A stretch of 64,000 bases of DNA from Lineolata rhizophorae. Taxonomy: Eukaryota; Ascomycota; Dothideomycetes; Lineolatales; Lineolataceae. Both the position numbers and the translations under genes were made by a program. The stretch lies in assembly GCA_010093515.1 (NCBI GenBank), contig MU001698.1, forward strand, positions 62,001 to 126,000, in the 5' to 3' direction. The notes beneath the pieces are model-generated. The model saw only the letters and a program-made list of their open reading frames with translations, was not told the DNA's origin and made no database searches. Positions within the stretch are counted from its first letter, which is position 1. The number at the start of each line of letters is the position of its first letter. Below are positions 13,337 to 25,819 of the stretch, piece after piece.

Positions 13337-13362
<26 letters not shown>
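13337..13362. repeat. Poly(A) tract (A26)
   Basis: Uninterrupted run of 26 A, about 150 bp downstream of the peroxidase stop codon. It is on the strand opposite to that gene, so it reads as T in the transcript sense. Confidence 0.9.
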
Positions 13363-13367
<5 letters not shown>

Positions 13368-13509
13368 ACAAGGCACCCAAAACGCCGTCGCAATGCTGGT
13401 TTTAAAAGTGAAAGATTAAGCCAGAGCCACTTCGAAACTCCCGGGCCGCCCCGCGATTATTATACTCCGCCCGATTTTAACTTTTCGTCAACACGAACCC
13501 CCCGCCCCT

Positions 13510-14579
13510 TTAGATGCGCACGCGATCGTTGATGGGCGCGGCGCGGACGTTGCGCGGCGCGGTGCCCCGCGGCAGGTACTCGGAGCAGTCGACGAGCTCG
13601 CCCGGGTTCTCGACGCCGCGGAGGCTCATCTTGACCATGGCGGCGGTGAAGGCGGCATTCCAGCCGCCCTGGCTGTTGGCGAAGCCCTGCATGGGGCCGG
13701 CGGTGCGCTGGTCGTCATGCGCCAGGGAGCGGTCCGACTGGAAGGTGAATGGGGCGTTGCCCTCGATGGTCTGCTTGTAGTAGAGGTTGTCGAACTTGCC
13801 GGGCGTCGTGTCCTGCGAGGCGACGTTCTCCGGGTCGACCGTCGTCTGGACAGAGGCCGTGTGTGCGCCGATGAGGGCGGCCAGCTCGCCCGCGCTGAAG
13901 CCCTTGGCCTCGAACATGGGGATCAGCTCAGAGGCGTTCTGGAAGGGCGTCGGCAGCTCCGTGCCGGGAGCGGCGACGTCGGAGTCGGTGCGGCCGACCT
14001 TGGCCGGGATGCGCGGGCCCATGGGGCAAGTAGCAACGGCGTGGGCTGCGAAGTGATGTTAGCAATGTTGTTCGGCGCATAGAAGAAGATATGGGTATTC
14101 AGGAGGGGCAACTCACCAGCAGCGAACTGGATCAGGTCTGCATATCCGACTTCCCTGTCCTCGGCAATGGGCTTGAGCGCCTCAGCAATAGGCGGTATGC
14201 CGCGGTTCTGGAAGTTGGTGAACTCGTTGCCTAGGATGAGGGAGCCGTCGCAACCAGCGCCAGGGAAGCAGTCGTGGAAGGCAGCGCGGATGGCGCCTCG
14301 GGCGAGAGCCGTGCACTCGCCATTGTCGCCCAGGAAGATGGCAGTGAGGTCGTCGGAGACGTCCTTCCACACGCTAGGGCACTCGCCCAGGCCGCGGGCT
14401 GGCGTGACGGGGCCCTCATTGTGGTCCTCATGGTGGCCGCCGTGGTGGCCGTCATGGCGCTTCACCACACCGCCGATGCTGGAAGTGACATCGCGGGCAA
14501 AGCTCGTGACATCCGAGACGGAGAAGGCCTGAACGGCGACGGCCGGGACGGCGAGAGCGAGAAGAGGCCTGACAAACAT
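13510..14579 (-). CDS. Secreted class II-like haem peroxidase
   Basis: Two exons (14579-14117 and 14045-13510, intron 71 bp) give 332 residues. The N-terminus MFVRPLLALAVPAVAVQAFS is a clear signal peptide. A dibasic VVKR at residues 38-41 suggests Kex2-type processing, after which comes an unusual His-rich stretch (HDGHHGGHHEDHNEG). The plant/fungal peroxidase fold follows. Distal Arg98 and His102 sit in ARGAIRAAFHDC, a calcium-site Asp is in GCDGS, and the proximal His216 is in LAALIGAHTAS. A later FDNLYYKQ supplies the usual Asp partner region. Enzymes of this family use H2O2 to oxidise phenols or other donors outside the cell. Ascomycete members are generally low-redox 'generic' peroxidases. 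I cannot assign ligninolytic residues with confidence, so lignin or manganese peroxidase activity is not claimed. The gene looks intact. Confidence 0.92.
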
Positions 14580-14912
14580 TATGAAGTATTGAAGAAGTTG
14601 AAATGAACTGTGGTGGTACTGCAGACGAAGACCGAAGAAAGTGGAAATGCTAGGAACAGGAATAGACCGAAGTCAACAGCGATTGGCTCAAAGAGAGAGA
14701 TCTGTGTGTAACTCCTTTTCTGTGGAGAGCGAAAGACAGTGAAAAGCTTGGCTGTTGATGATGCTCCATGACAGCCCGACGGGGAGGGGCAGTTAAATAT
14801 GTGGAATTCTGAGCATCGTCTGCACACTTCTTCTTCCCCAAGGCAACCGTCCATTGTGGAAAAGCCACCGCAGTCGATAAATTCGGAGCGGGCAGTGCGG
14901 TTGTTCGGGATA

Positions 14913-14946
14913 GGGGGGGGGGGGGAGGGGGGGGGAAGGGGGGGGT
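14913..14946 (+). repeat. G-tract cluster, possible G-quadruplex
   Basis: Three long G runs (about 13, 9 and 8) separated only by A or AA, some 330-370 bp upstream of the peroxidase start. On the gene's own strand this is a C/T-rich tract, a common feature of fungal promoters. Confidence 0.8.
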
Positions 14947-17900
14947 AATTGGGGCGGCAAGTTTGCTGATCAGACGACGCGACTCGGTGATAGGTGGACC
15001 TTGCTGCACGGAGCTAGCCAGGTGGTAGCTCCAGGCTGCATCCGTACTCCGTAGGTGGAGAAGCACGGCGGTGATGGGGGGCATGGCTCATGTCTTAGCT
15101 GAGCCCGGGCCTGCAGGACCTCGACCCAAAAAGGGACCGCGGGACAGGGGTTGACGAGGCGGGACGGTCCCATGGGCCAGGGTGGGCTTGAGCCGCAGAC
15201 CAGGCGCGCCGCGAGCTCCGCAGGCGCGAATCCATGCCCGAGACGGGTGCGGTGCGCTCAGCCTAGTGAGCCTGCCCCGTGCGCCGAATCCTTCCTCCAA
15301 CGTCCTGGCCCGGCTACCAAATTTGGCACCTCCAAGCCCTTCGATCGACCCCGGGTTGGGCCCGCGGCTTACGGTACCCGGGCACGCGGCGGACGCCGTA
15401 CCACGGGCGAGCCCAAGAGTTTCCAGGACAAACATCAACGATCACGGGCCCGAGTCCCAGAAACCCGAGGCCAGACGGGCCAGTCCCTTCCGTCGCCAGG
15501 ACGACACCCGAGCCGCCCGCGCTAGAGAATGCTTGCGTCTGGGGAAGTGCGCCCCGAGTAGCAGCACATGGAGATTGACTGAGGCTTGAGCGACCCTGCC
15601 GTGCACGGTACGACGGCAGCACGTTTTACCCGTGCGCCAGAGCACCGAGCACGCCGTGGACGGCCAGCAAAACTTGCGAAGCGAGAGACAGGCGCAGCGC
15701 GCGCAGCCGGTGTGGGCCGCAAACCTGTCCGAATCTGGAAATCGACGAGCGATGCTCGCGCAACAATGCTCGCTCGCATGACGCGATCTGATTGCCCCCG
15801 CCCGCATGTCGACGGAGGGGGGCGATCGCAGAAATCCAATAGATTATTTTGCATTTCGTATGCGTCGCTGCGAGCACTTGCAGCAAGGGCCGGCATCCGG
15901 CAATATTGGATTCCCGCAGGGCTGGAACAGGCCCTGTGAGCTTGTCTCTCGCCAAACGTTGCGGTGTGTGCACTGAGGAAGGGGGGGGAGCCTGGACGCA
16001 TGCCGGCCCGTGGGCAACGACAGTCGCGCCGAAGGGCGTGTAGAGCTGCCGCTCTTGCGCGCGTCTGATGATCTGGGTTCGGTCTTTCTCGTCACGACCG
16101 CCCGTGACTGGAGCACGCTGGGGAGCGCGCCGCTCGACGGCGCGCTGCCTTGGGTCTCCTCCCTACACCCGTGAGATGACAGGGGGGGCGTGATGCGAGC
16201 GGGTCGAATGGCAAGGCGGCCTTGCTGCAGGGAGACGCTGACGATCCCGGTCCGCGCAGCCGTGGCCTGCGGGGAGCCCGCGGATACGCTTTCTCGCTCG
16301 TTCCCCAGGGGCGGCCGCAGCGGGTGCGGAAACTGCCCGAGTGGAGTGAGCATTATGGACGAGAGACGGGCCGGCGGCCAGCCAGCTAGCCCGGCGCGAG
16401 AGAGACGAAGTGACGTGGTTGAAGGCGGCAGGGCAGCGCGCCGGCGCAGCCAGAACAATATGCGCAGGGCTGCCTGGGGCTGGGTCGCAAGAGCCGCCGC
16501 CAGGGCCGTGCCCTCGCCGACACTGGCCCCGGCCTCGCCTGACGATCTGAACCGCAAGCCGCTTCCAGAAAGTCCACGCCGCGCGCCTCAGCAACGGCCA
16601 GCGCTCCTGTCCAATGGGGCCGCCCGCAACTGTCAGCCGTCTTCACCGCGCGAACGAGGCAGAATCTGCTCGACGGCCAGCCACATCCGTCCAAATAATG
16701 ACACGAGCCTGCCGTGCATGTAGGCGTCTGCTCAGACTCTCGCGAGCGAACAAAGGGCTGGAAGCGTCCGGATCGCTCCCGCCCTTTGCCCGCCACGGGC
16801 CGGCCGGCTGTTGTCTTGTTGACGTCGTGACGAGAGCCCGTCGCTCGCCAGCTCCGTAGCGCCCGCTGGTGGCTTGCGCCGGGGCAAAGCTGGGCAAGCC
16901 CGCAAGCCCGAAGGCGCCCTTCCCGGCGCGGGGAGGCGCAAGCCACCATCTGCGCCCCGTCTCGCAACAAGGTTTCGACGGACTCGGCGGGAAAGTCGAA
17001 TGGGAGTTTTGGCCTTGGCCCACCGGATTCCCATGCCCCGATATCAACGACAAGGACCGACGACCAGGCACTAATGGAGCAGATGGACCGGCCGGCCGAC
17101 GCGACGACGCCTCCATGCACCAAGAAGCTCGTTTATCTCGGACTTTTTCGGCTGGTGGTGTGCGTGGGAGCATAAGCGACGGCGCAGGCTTTTTAGGGCA
17201 AAAACGGCGCCGAGGCGAAGCTGAAATTCTCCGAGCGAAAGCGTGCAGCAGGGAGAGGGGGGGGGAGGGCCAACACGAGCAGATTGTGGGGATAAACGCG
17301 CCCCTCTGAAGCTTTTCCCCCGTTGACTTTCGCTCGGCCGCGGTATGTACGTACTCCGTACGGGGCGTGTAGGTCGGCGCTGCGAAAGGGAGACAACATG
17401 TGCCTGGCCCAGACCGGGAAAGAGGCAAGAGGACTCGTGGTGCAGATCTCGTCCCGTCCCAACCCGCGCCAAGCCTGCCCCAAAAATAAAGTTGACAAAG
17501 TTAACTTTTAAGCCTCTGTCACTCATCGCCATTCCTCTCCTCGTGCGCGGAGGGCCTTCTGAGCACCACATGCCCTAAACACGCGCCCCAGCGCCAACTT
17601 CGGCTTCCAGTCCTTTGATGTCACCGGCCGCGCGAACCTTGGGCATCCACCACAAAGACTTTCGCTCGCTCGAGGGCCACGTCGGGAGGATGGAGGCCCG
17701 TCCCCCTTCCCCCCCTGGTCCCCAGTGCTCCACTCGTCGGCCGTCTATTTGTCGACTCGGCGCAGGCGTTGGGTGGTGCGCGGCTCGCGATTCGACGGCG
17801 GGCGAGGGGCGCGGTCAGCGCGATCTGCGGCCGCTTGCGGGAAAGGACGATCCCTCTCCAGTCCCGCCTCGGACAACCACGTTGGAGACCCGAGCAAAAA

Positions 17901-19430
17901 CAAACTTAACAGAAGCGAGCGGCGTGCGCGTTAAGCGTGTGTGCGTGGTGATTTTTCATCACCAGCGTGGCCCCTCTTCCCCCACCGGCTAAGGTAGCGT
18001 GAGTGGAGTGACTGACGCTTCGGGCCTATCCCGTCGAGTCAATTGTAAAGCTGGACTAGCGGAACCGTCGACTGGTTCCCTCCCTATGCTGTGGCTTTCC
18101 ATTTTAGTTCTCACTACGTGGTACCGCCGAGCGGCGAGACAAAGGGTTTTGTGCGAATGCGGACGTTGATGCCGGTTCAGTCGTAGTGCGGAGGAGCACC
18201 TAGACTCTAGCTCGTGATGATGTCCCCGTCTCTTCGAGGACACCCGGCCGCTTCCGGCAAAGATGATCGACGACCAAGGGGATAAGTAATAGTTAGGCAT
18301 GCTGCAGATCTTATCATCTTCCTTCTCGTGTCATCGCCGGTCCCGCCATCTCCCGCGGCTTCCCCGTCTCCGCTGAGTTGTTTCGTCGTCGTTGTTGAGG
18401 CGCCGACTGACCGACGGTTGAAACCGAACGCCGTCGGTCCCAGTGTCGTTGACTCTCCGCGACCCGAGACCGCATCGAGTGACGTCCTATTGACTCGGGC
18501 CGGGCAGGGAGCCCCCGACCGCGCACGCGGCCAAGCAAAGCACAACAAACTTGGAGCCGCGACGGGAGCAATTTTTGGAAATGAACCTAAAAAAGGGTCC
18601 CCTGTGGAGTCGAAAGGGCACATGGCCCTGACCGGGCCCGTCGGGGTCGTTCGACGGCGCTGCGCGGTGGCTCTGGGGCCCGCAAAAGGCTTTGGGGGCT
18701 GACTTCAAGCCAACGCGCATTGGCTGGGCCGGGCGGTGCAATCCTCTCGGCAGCCAGCCAACCACGGCCGAGGAGATTACTCAACCCAACCAAACCTCTG
18801 GCGCGGCTCGCTTCCGTCGCCTGACAACACGCCAGCGCCCGCGGCCCCAAGACCCTCGTCCCCTCCAGCCCTACCGCGCCCCCTCTCCCTTCCCCTTCTC
18901 CCCACAAAACGCGCTCCTGCAATACATACGGTCAGTCACCACGCGTCTGCGCGCCGCGCGCCGCGCGCCCCGCTCCTACATACACACTACATACGTACAT
19001 ACACACATACATATGCTCGAGTCAATAGTTCCATGCAGCGCCCCGCGCTCCACTCGCCGACCAGCCGGACGAGAGACAGCGCGCGTGCGCGCGAAGGCAT
19101 CGTGGAAGCCGGGGACACCCCCCCCCCCCTTGCCCACGTCAGCCCGGACATTTTGCTCCAGCAGGTGCGTAGGTACAGTAGGTACGTACGAAGCACGCAC
19201 CTATACCGGCGTGGCGGTAAGAACCGGGGGCCTATGTGCCGAGACTCGCGTGCTCCGCGGCTCCTCTCGAGCGCGTTGTACATACTACGCACGCACGTAC
19301 GTACGTAGCAGGGACCTGCTTCTCCCTGCCAGGGCGCCTTCGCGCTCTGCTCTGCGGCCGGCCGGCTGCACTACCTACATACAAGCCGTCCTACGGGTCC
19401 TCGCCCAGGGGACCCGCCTCGACCTGCTTC

Positions 19431-19457
19431 GCCCCGCCCCGCCCCGCCCCGCCCCGC
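19431..19457 (+). repeat. GCCCC pentanucleotide repeat
   Basis: Five consecutive GCCCC units plus a partial copy, in a gene-free GC-rich region. No function is assigned. Confidence 0.85.
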
Positions 19458-19971
19458 CGTGCTGCTCTGCGCCGGTGCTGCGCCGCGCTGCCTCATCGCC
19501 TCAGCAGCGGTCTACCTTGGCTGCCTGCCTGCCCGCGCGCCAGACGAAGCAGCAAAACACGAGAGACGCGCGAGAGGCCAGCCTCGGGAGTCCAGTCGCG
19601 CGTACCTGCAGAACCGGGTACGGCGTTCGCGCAGCCCCCCAACCCACCCCCGGCGCGGCTGAAGCGCGCAACACGACGAACGGTCTGTCTGCCGTGATCG
19701 CGTCGCGCACGCCGAACGACCGTGAACATACCTCCTACGACTAGGTAGAGCCCCACCTCCCCCTCCCCCCCCGGCCTTGGAATGCAACTGCGACCGTTTC
19801 AACGCCCTTGCGGTCGCTGCAGTGCCTCATCTCTGGCCTCGATACACCACGGAGATGCAACGTTCTTCAGCTAAAGCGGTGCCCAAACGGGCTGAAAAGC
19901 TTGACTTGTGGGATAGAAATGAAGGCGTCATGGACTAAAGCGCCTGTGTATATTTCCCTATTGATGAGAAC

Positions 19972-20011
<40 letters not shown>

Positions 20012-20012
20012 G
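19972..20012 (+). repeat. GTT trinucleotide microsatellite
   Basis: About 13 TGT/GTT units in a row ending in TTGAAAAAAG. It would read as polyGln on the minus strand or polyVal on the plus strand, but no supported gene surrounds it. Confidence 0.9.
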
Positions 20013-21297
20013 AAAAAAGCTGACTCTATGCTGTTGCGTGCATGCAAATGCCCTGCTGAATGTGGCCCCGGACGAAAGAAAAAAAAGAGAAAACCCGAAA
20101 ATGGAAGAACATAAATGCTCCAAGGTATTAACCTTCTCCGCTTGACTTTGTCTCCAAAAGGAGCCTAGATTTAAAAAAAATAAAAAAATAAAAAAAAAGG
20201 AAAAAAAAGACCAAAAAGTCCCACAGAAAAATGAGAGGAGACGAATCAGAACCGGCCCAATAGTAAGCCTCCCCCATTTGATCTCCCCACTATCCCCCAG
20301 AAATAGACAGCAAACAACTACAAGGGGATAATGGGGGTGAGTTTAATGCATGACCCGGGCAACGGCAGCCTGCCCTACCTGTCCACCTGCCCCAGCGCTA
20401 CCCTGCTCTGATCAGTCTGGGCCGCCTTCTCGGAGACACAGCCTCCAGAACCCAACCACTCGGACGACTTCCTCTCGCGCATGCAAGGCCGAAAAGGCCC
20501 AGAACCGGGAACAGCCCGGTCGCGCATCCGGGGGCCGAAGCAAACGAAAATAGAAAGATCCCAAAACGGAGCCACCTAGACAGCATGCGCGAACGACGAT
20601 CCAAAGCCCCTGGGCCAGTTGGAATGCAAAAGATGGCTGCATGGGAAGTAGGGAAAAGCAAAACCTGAAACGGAGAAAACAAAAAAGAAATTTGGTAATT
20701 TGAACAAAAGACAAGAAGAACAGGGCCTACAGCACCCTTGCCCTAGGCCAAAGCAACAAGAAAACGCCGATTCCCTCCCTCCGTGATACATGTACAACAC
20801 CGTACCTGCGCTGGCGGCCGGCGATCGGAATGCTGCTGTAAGGTACAAAAAAGACGAGAGCAAAGCACAGCCCCTTCCCTCTCCAGCCACAAAAAGAAAG
20901 AAAGGAAGATGAATGTGTCACCGAAATGCAAAAGAAGCCTTCCAAGACCCACACCGTTCTATGTATTGCCGCCAATCATTCCCAGTCTAGTCGCTTCCGT
21001 CTATCTTTCCCCCACCATCTTTCCCTGCCTCAGGTCATCCACATGCACATGGCGGAGGCCTCAGAACAGGCGGCCCGACCAGCAACTCAAGCTTTCCTCT
21101 CGTCGCCTTGGCAGCGACCCAAATGATCCTCTCCTCATCAAAGCCTGTCCTCTCCGCGCCTTCATAGCCAAACTCTCCAAAACAGCAACTCAAACCACAG
21201 CTCAGACAACCCAACTCCCAACTCCCATCTGCCCCCAACCCTCCGCGCTCAGCCTCCTCGTCCGGACCCCCCTCCCCACCCCCCTTCTCCCTCTCAC

Positions 21298-24200
21298 TCA
21301 CTCCACCCTCGGCCCCGGCTTCCGAAACGACTCGACCCCGAGCGTCGGACTCTCGACCAGCTTGTTCGTCGGCACGCCCTCGTTCTTCCGGCGCTCGAAG
21401 AAGCACTGGCACTCGTTGACCAGGAGCGACCACTCGGCGAGGGCGCGGCCGGCGTAGCGGCTCGACCCGGCCGCGGGGCCCTCGGGCCTCTCAGCGCCCG
21501 CGCCGCTGCCGCTCCGCGCCGGGCTCGCCTGGTCCGCCGTCGCAACCGCGCGCTGCTGCTGCTGGAGGAACATCTGCGCCGGCATCGGCAGCCGCGGCGG
21601 GTGCAGCCGGATGTTGCCGGGCGCCGGGAAGCGCTTGTCGATCCACTCGAGCGAGAACTTGAAGCAGAAGGCGCGGTGGGTGAGGATCTGCTGCGAGGAC
21701 GACGACGAGTCGGACGACGCGTCCGAGGTGCGGCGGTTGCCCGCGGTGCCGCCGAGCGGGCCCGACGAGGGGATACCCCCTCCCCCGCCGTTGCCGTTAC
21801 CGTTGCCACCGCCCTTACCGCTCGTCGTGCCCGACCCATGTCTCGGCGGGTCGGGGCTCCGCGACTTGGAGCGCGACTTGGACGTGCTACCGATGATGGT
21901 GCGGAGAAGGCCCCACTTCTTCTTAGAGCTGTCCTCGTCGAGGTCGGACGAGTCCGTCGACGAGCGCGAGATAGAGGCCGTGTCGGGCACCGCCGAAAGC
22001 GAGGGCTGCCGCATGAGCGTCGGCGACTGGTTCGTCCGCGACGGCGACATAAGGCCGTCGAAGGACAGGAACGTGCCGCCGGCTATCGGGGCGGGCGCGT
22101 CCGTGCGGATGATGAGGATGCGACGGCTAGGCGCCGGATTGGACGGCGCCGTCGGCGGAGCGACGATGTTGTTTGCTTCGGCCTCGTCCTTCATGTAGAG
22201 GTAGTGGGCCCAAACTTCGCCTAGCCGGTTGCTGAGCGTTTCCAAAATTTCCCTGCCGACCTTCTGTTTAGCATAAAAACGGTTAACATTTACAACGTTA
22301 CCAGGAACGCTTACAGATCTTCATCGCCCGGATCGCCGTCGAACCTCGCGATCCGCCAGCAGAGCAGTCGCATGTAGTACGCCCGTACCATCGGACACCA
22401 GTGGTTGAAGCGGCTCTCGAAGAAGCCCGGCTCGAGCAGGAATTTTGCGCAGACGTCGGCCTTGCGCCTGCCATCGGTCGCGATGGTGCCCCAGACAGCG
22501 TACAGGAAGGCGTAGAGCCGGATCTCCGTCGTCGTGTTGTGGCTGTCGGCCATGGCGCGGAAGACGGACAGCCAGAAGGGCCAGTCGAGCACCGCGTGCG
22601 CCCCGTCCGTGATCTGCTCGTACCGCACCAGTATGTACAGCGCCTCTTCGAGAAAGTCGCACAGCGTGTAGCAGGCCGCGTGGTCGTACATGGACGTCCG
22701 CCGCGCCGCGGAACGGAGGATGTCGTTGAAGGCCTCGGCGAAGGCCTCGCGCGCCCTCGAAATGTGCGAACACCGCTCCGATAGGAAATCCCGTATTAGC
22801 ATTATTAGTCGGTTTTCGGCCATGAGCCGGGTAGCATTAACCGGGGCCATTGGCATCGCTGATGCCGAGGCGTCCGGTTCGGTTAAAACGTCATCGAACG
22901 TGGGAGACGGCCCGCTATTCGTGTCCTCCTGCGTGGATTGCGCGTGCCTGTGGATCGTGGCCTCGACGTTTGCCAAGATCTGAGCGTGTACCATTATCAG
23001 GCCTGGCACTCCCAACCGTTCCGTCTTCGTCGTCTCCAGAGGTAAAAAGTCCATGATGAGGATGTGATAATGCTTAACGAATACGTAGAATAAGTCGCTC
23101 TCCTTGCCGGACCACCGCTTTACCCAAGGTCCCCCCCACTGCCAGTTCGCCGTCCCCAGCGGTGAAGAAACCGGTCGCCGTAGGTCCCGGTGCGCCTTCA
23201 CAAGAGAAGGGTATTTAAGTGACTTGAGATGAGCTGGGAATCCGGAAACCAGGTCCTTTGCCGCTTCGCTAAGCTCCCACCGCCCCTGAGCGCCGGCCTG
23301 GTCAAAAATGCGCCGCATCCCGTCCAGAGTAGGGTTCCACAGTCGGACTAGCACATCCGCAAATCCCGGGCAGAACATGAACGCATAAGCGCACGTCTTG
23401 CCGCAGAAGGTGACTAGAGATGCGGGAGCCGTCCTCAGAGACATCTTGTCCACCACGAAGGACATCTGCGCAATCAAGTTCTGGACAAAAATGTTACGCA
23501 CGTTGTGGTGAACCGACTCGGTCAGGAAGTCCGATGATCCCGAGGAAGCGGACACCGATTCGCTGGACCGAGGCGTGATCGTAATGTCGGCCCTGTCAGC
23601 GAGCGGCGCGTACGGCGAGGGCGGGTATCTCCACTCCGGACGCTCCATGATCCCCGTGATACCATCCAAAATCACCGGCCGGTCAGTTCCCCCAATCGAC
23701 TGGTTATTGCGTCCGTGAAGGACCTCGAGCAGGCTCGTCCACCACCTGTTCAGAATGTTTGCCCTCCGATCTAAGTCCTCGGGCCGGAGCTTGTGGTTGC
23801 TCGGGTGCGCTCCGTATGATTTCAAAAACGGCATCAATGACGACCGCACCACGTTGGCCTTCAATGTGATCGATTTGGCCTGAAACCTGCGCGCGCACGG
23901 ATCAAAATGTCAGCATCTCTTCCTACCCTCTTCGCGCATCACGTGACTAGAGCTTCAAAAGCAAAAGCAAACAAAAAGAAAACCTACTTCTGCAAATCCG
24001 CATCCAGCGTCCTAAACACACTCCACAGCTCGTCCTTCTTTCGCGGCGGCTCTACGCCCAAACCCCTCAGCTTCTCCGACGACAACTTGCCCGGTACCGG
24101 CGGCACCCCTCCTCCACCTGAGATCTTGCCGCCACCGGCCCCGTTGCTCTCCCCCGCCCGCTGCTGCTGCTGCGACGACGATGACCAGCGCCCCAGCGAC

Positions 24201-25819
24201 GGCAGCCTATCCGTCGAGAACGACTTGGGCACCGACGGCGACCGGGGCGGCGGCGGCGCCTGCGCCTCGATCGAGCGGCGGCGCGACCGCGCGCCTCGCG
24301 CCTCTCGCGCCTCGCGATCGCGCTCGCGCTCGCGCCTGGGCGTCGTTTCGGGCGCCGCCTGCTGGTCCGGCGGCGGCGTTGGTGATGCCGCGGGCGCCGT
24401 CGCGACGGTTTCCGAACTGCCGCCGCCGTTGGACCCGCCGGGCGCCTTGAGCAGCGCGCTAAGCGGCCGCTTAGTCTTCTTGGTTAAGACCGTGGCCTTG
24501 CGGACCAGGGGAGACGCGACTGCAGCGGCAGTGCCGTTCGGTGCGTCCCCAGCCGCCTCGTTGCTGCTGCCAGCAGTACCAGTAGTAGCATTGCCGTCAC
24601 CGCTGGTGTTGGTGCTTTCTGCGGCCGCGGCTGTGTCCTTCTTGGTGGGGCTTCTGCGCCGCACGCTGATCGACTTCCGGCGACCAGACCCAAACGACGC
24701 CCAAGACCCGGCGCTGCTGGTCATGGTACCGCTCCCGACACCGCCGGCGCTTGCGGCCGCAGCGCCCGATTCGTTGGTACTGTTGACAAGCGAGTCATCG
24801 GAACCCGGTGCGGCAGTAGGGGCGCCGCCGGCACCGCGGAGGTGATGGTTCCGCTTCGACGGCGACGGCGAGCGCGAGGGCGAGTTGGCCGACGAGGACA
24901 TCCACGAGCGGCGCCGCAGCTTGCTCAGGGACTTGGCGGGGGAGGACTTGGACATCGTTTCGAGTAGAGGCGGGCGCGAGGGAGGGGTAGCCGAGGGTGG
25001 GGGCGGGGGAGGAGCGAGAGTTTGTTGTGGCGGAGCGGCGTGCGCGGGGTTATTGTCGTCGTTGTTACTGTTGCTGCTGTTGTCGTTGTGATTATTATTG
25101 TCCGCGGCGCGCTCCGTCGTCGTCGGCCCCGCATCCGTCGTGAGCAGCGTGGGCGCTGTCTTCGTCGTCCCGGCCTCCGGTCGCTCCTTCTCTTTCTCGT
25201 CCGGCCCGGCAGGGGCCGTGACCGCCGTCGCATCCGTCACCACCACGCCGTTCCTCCGCCCTCCGCCCTCGCGGTGCGCCCGCTTGGTCGCACCTGCGGG
25301 GACGGACCGCACGCGACGCAGTTCCGGCAGGGCGTCAGGCTCGGCCTCGGTCACGTCGTCGGCTTCGACGTCGGTAGTTGCAGCAACCGTACCGGCGTCC
25401 TCCGTCGCGGCGGACTCGGCGCCAGGCGTAGGTCTGCCCGACGACAGCCCCGGAGAGAAAGAGGAGACGTCGTCGTTGTCGTCGTCATTGTCGTTTGCGG
25501 ACAAGGTAGCCGTCTGATGATGCGTTTTGGTAACGGGCTCGAGGCGCGGCGAGTCGAACATAGAGTCCTTGACCTGCGGGAAGTACGAGTAGCTGGCGGA
25601 GCGGGGGATATCTGCGGCCGCGGGCGCCGCAGAGGGAGGGGGTTCGTCATCGCGGTTAGGAGATGTGTTGTTTTTGGTCAGGCCAGTGTTTGCCGCCGTC
25701 GTCGTAGCGCTCATGGTAGAATGCGGGGAGACGGCGGAGACGGAGAAGGGGCGCTGGTGCGCGAGGAAGTGGTCAGAGCGAGCGTCAATGGGACCGGCGA
25801 CGGCTGCAGCCGACGACAT
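21298..25819 (-). CDS. DUF1765 (UPF0592-type) family protein
   Basis: Three exons, 25819-23988, 23886-22315 and 22252-21298, give 1452 residues in frame. The first 600 residues are disordered and low in complexity (Ser, Thr, Ala, Pro, with runs of Asn/Asp and RRxS sites); a CQ-type Gln run lies near 24170. The conserved DUF1765 core occupies most of exon 2, with blocks such as DLDRRANILNRWWTSLLEV, CFL-type helices, LLCWRIARFDGD and, across the last splice, EILETLSNRLGEVWAHY. A third, Ser-rich region and a short hydrophobic-poor tail end the protein. Fission yeast and Aspergillus relatives are annotated as large membrane-associated proteins of unknown role. The start is the first ATG of a long open frame; a later Met at about residue 36 is also possible. 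The last acceptor (GGCAG at 22257-22253) was chosen because it restores frame. Family membership is firm, function unknown. Confidence 0.88.

Larger units (their letters stand above)
11569..13509. other. Convergent intergenic region with repeats and an assembly gap
   Basis: Lies between the 3' ends of the membrane-protein and peroxidase genes. It holds a CTAC-type microsatellite, a run of N and a long A tract. Frames here are broken and compositionally unlike the neighbouring exons. No gene is supported. Confidence 0.5.
14580..21297. other. 6.7 kb, mostly GC-rich gene-free interval
   Basis: Many overlapping frames are open on both strands simply because stop codons are rare in GC-rich DNA. 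None shows a domain, a spliced continuation or consistent codon bias. The longest (350 codons at 18692-19744, +) runs through simple repeats and is rejected. The segment holds G-tracts, GCCCC repeats, clusters of ACGTACGT and a GTT microsatellite, and turns A-rich after about 20150. It contains the peroxidase promoter on its left and the DUF1765 3' flank on its right. A non-coding transcript or a missed intron-rich gene cannot be excluded. Confidence 0.5.

Noticed and set aside
16386-17428. Overlapping minus-strand frames of 245 and 261 codons
   Set aside because: Rich in Arg, Ser and Pro with no conserved block. Open in all frames because of base composition.
18692-19744. Long open frame of 350 codons on the plus strand
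   Set aside because: It passes through simple repeats (TACATACATACA, CCCCCCCC, GCCCC units), shows no domain and overlaps equally open frames on the other strand. GC-rich DNA gives such frames by chance.
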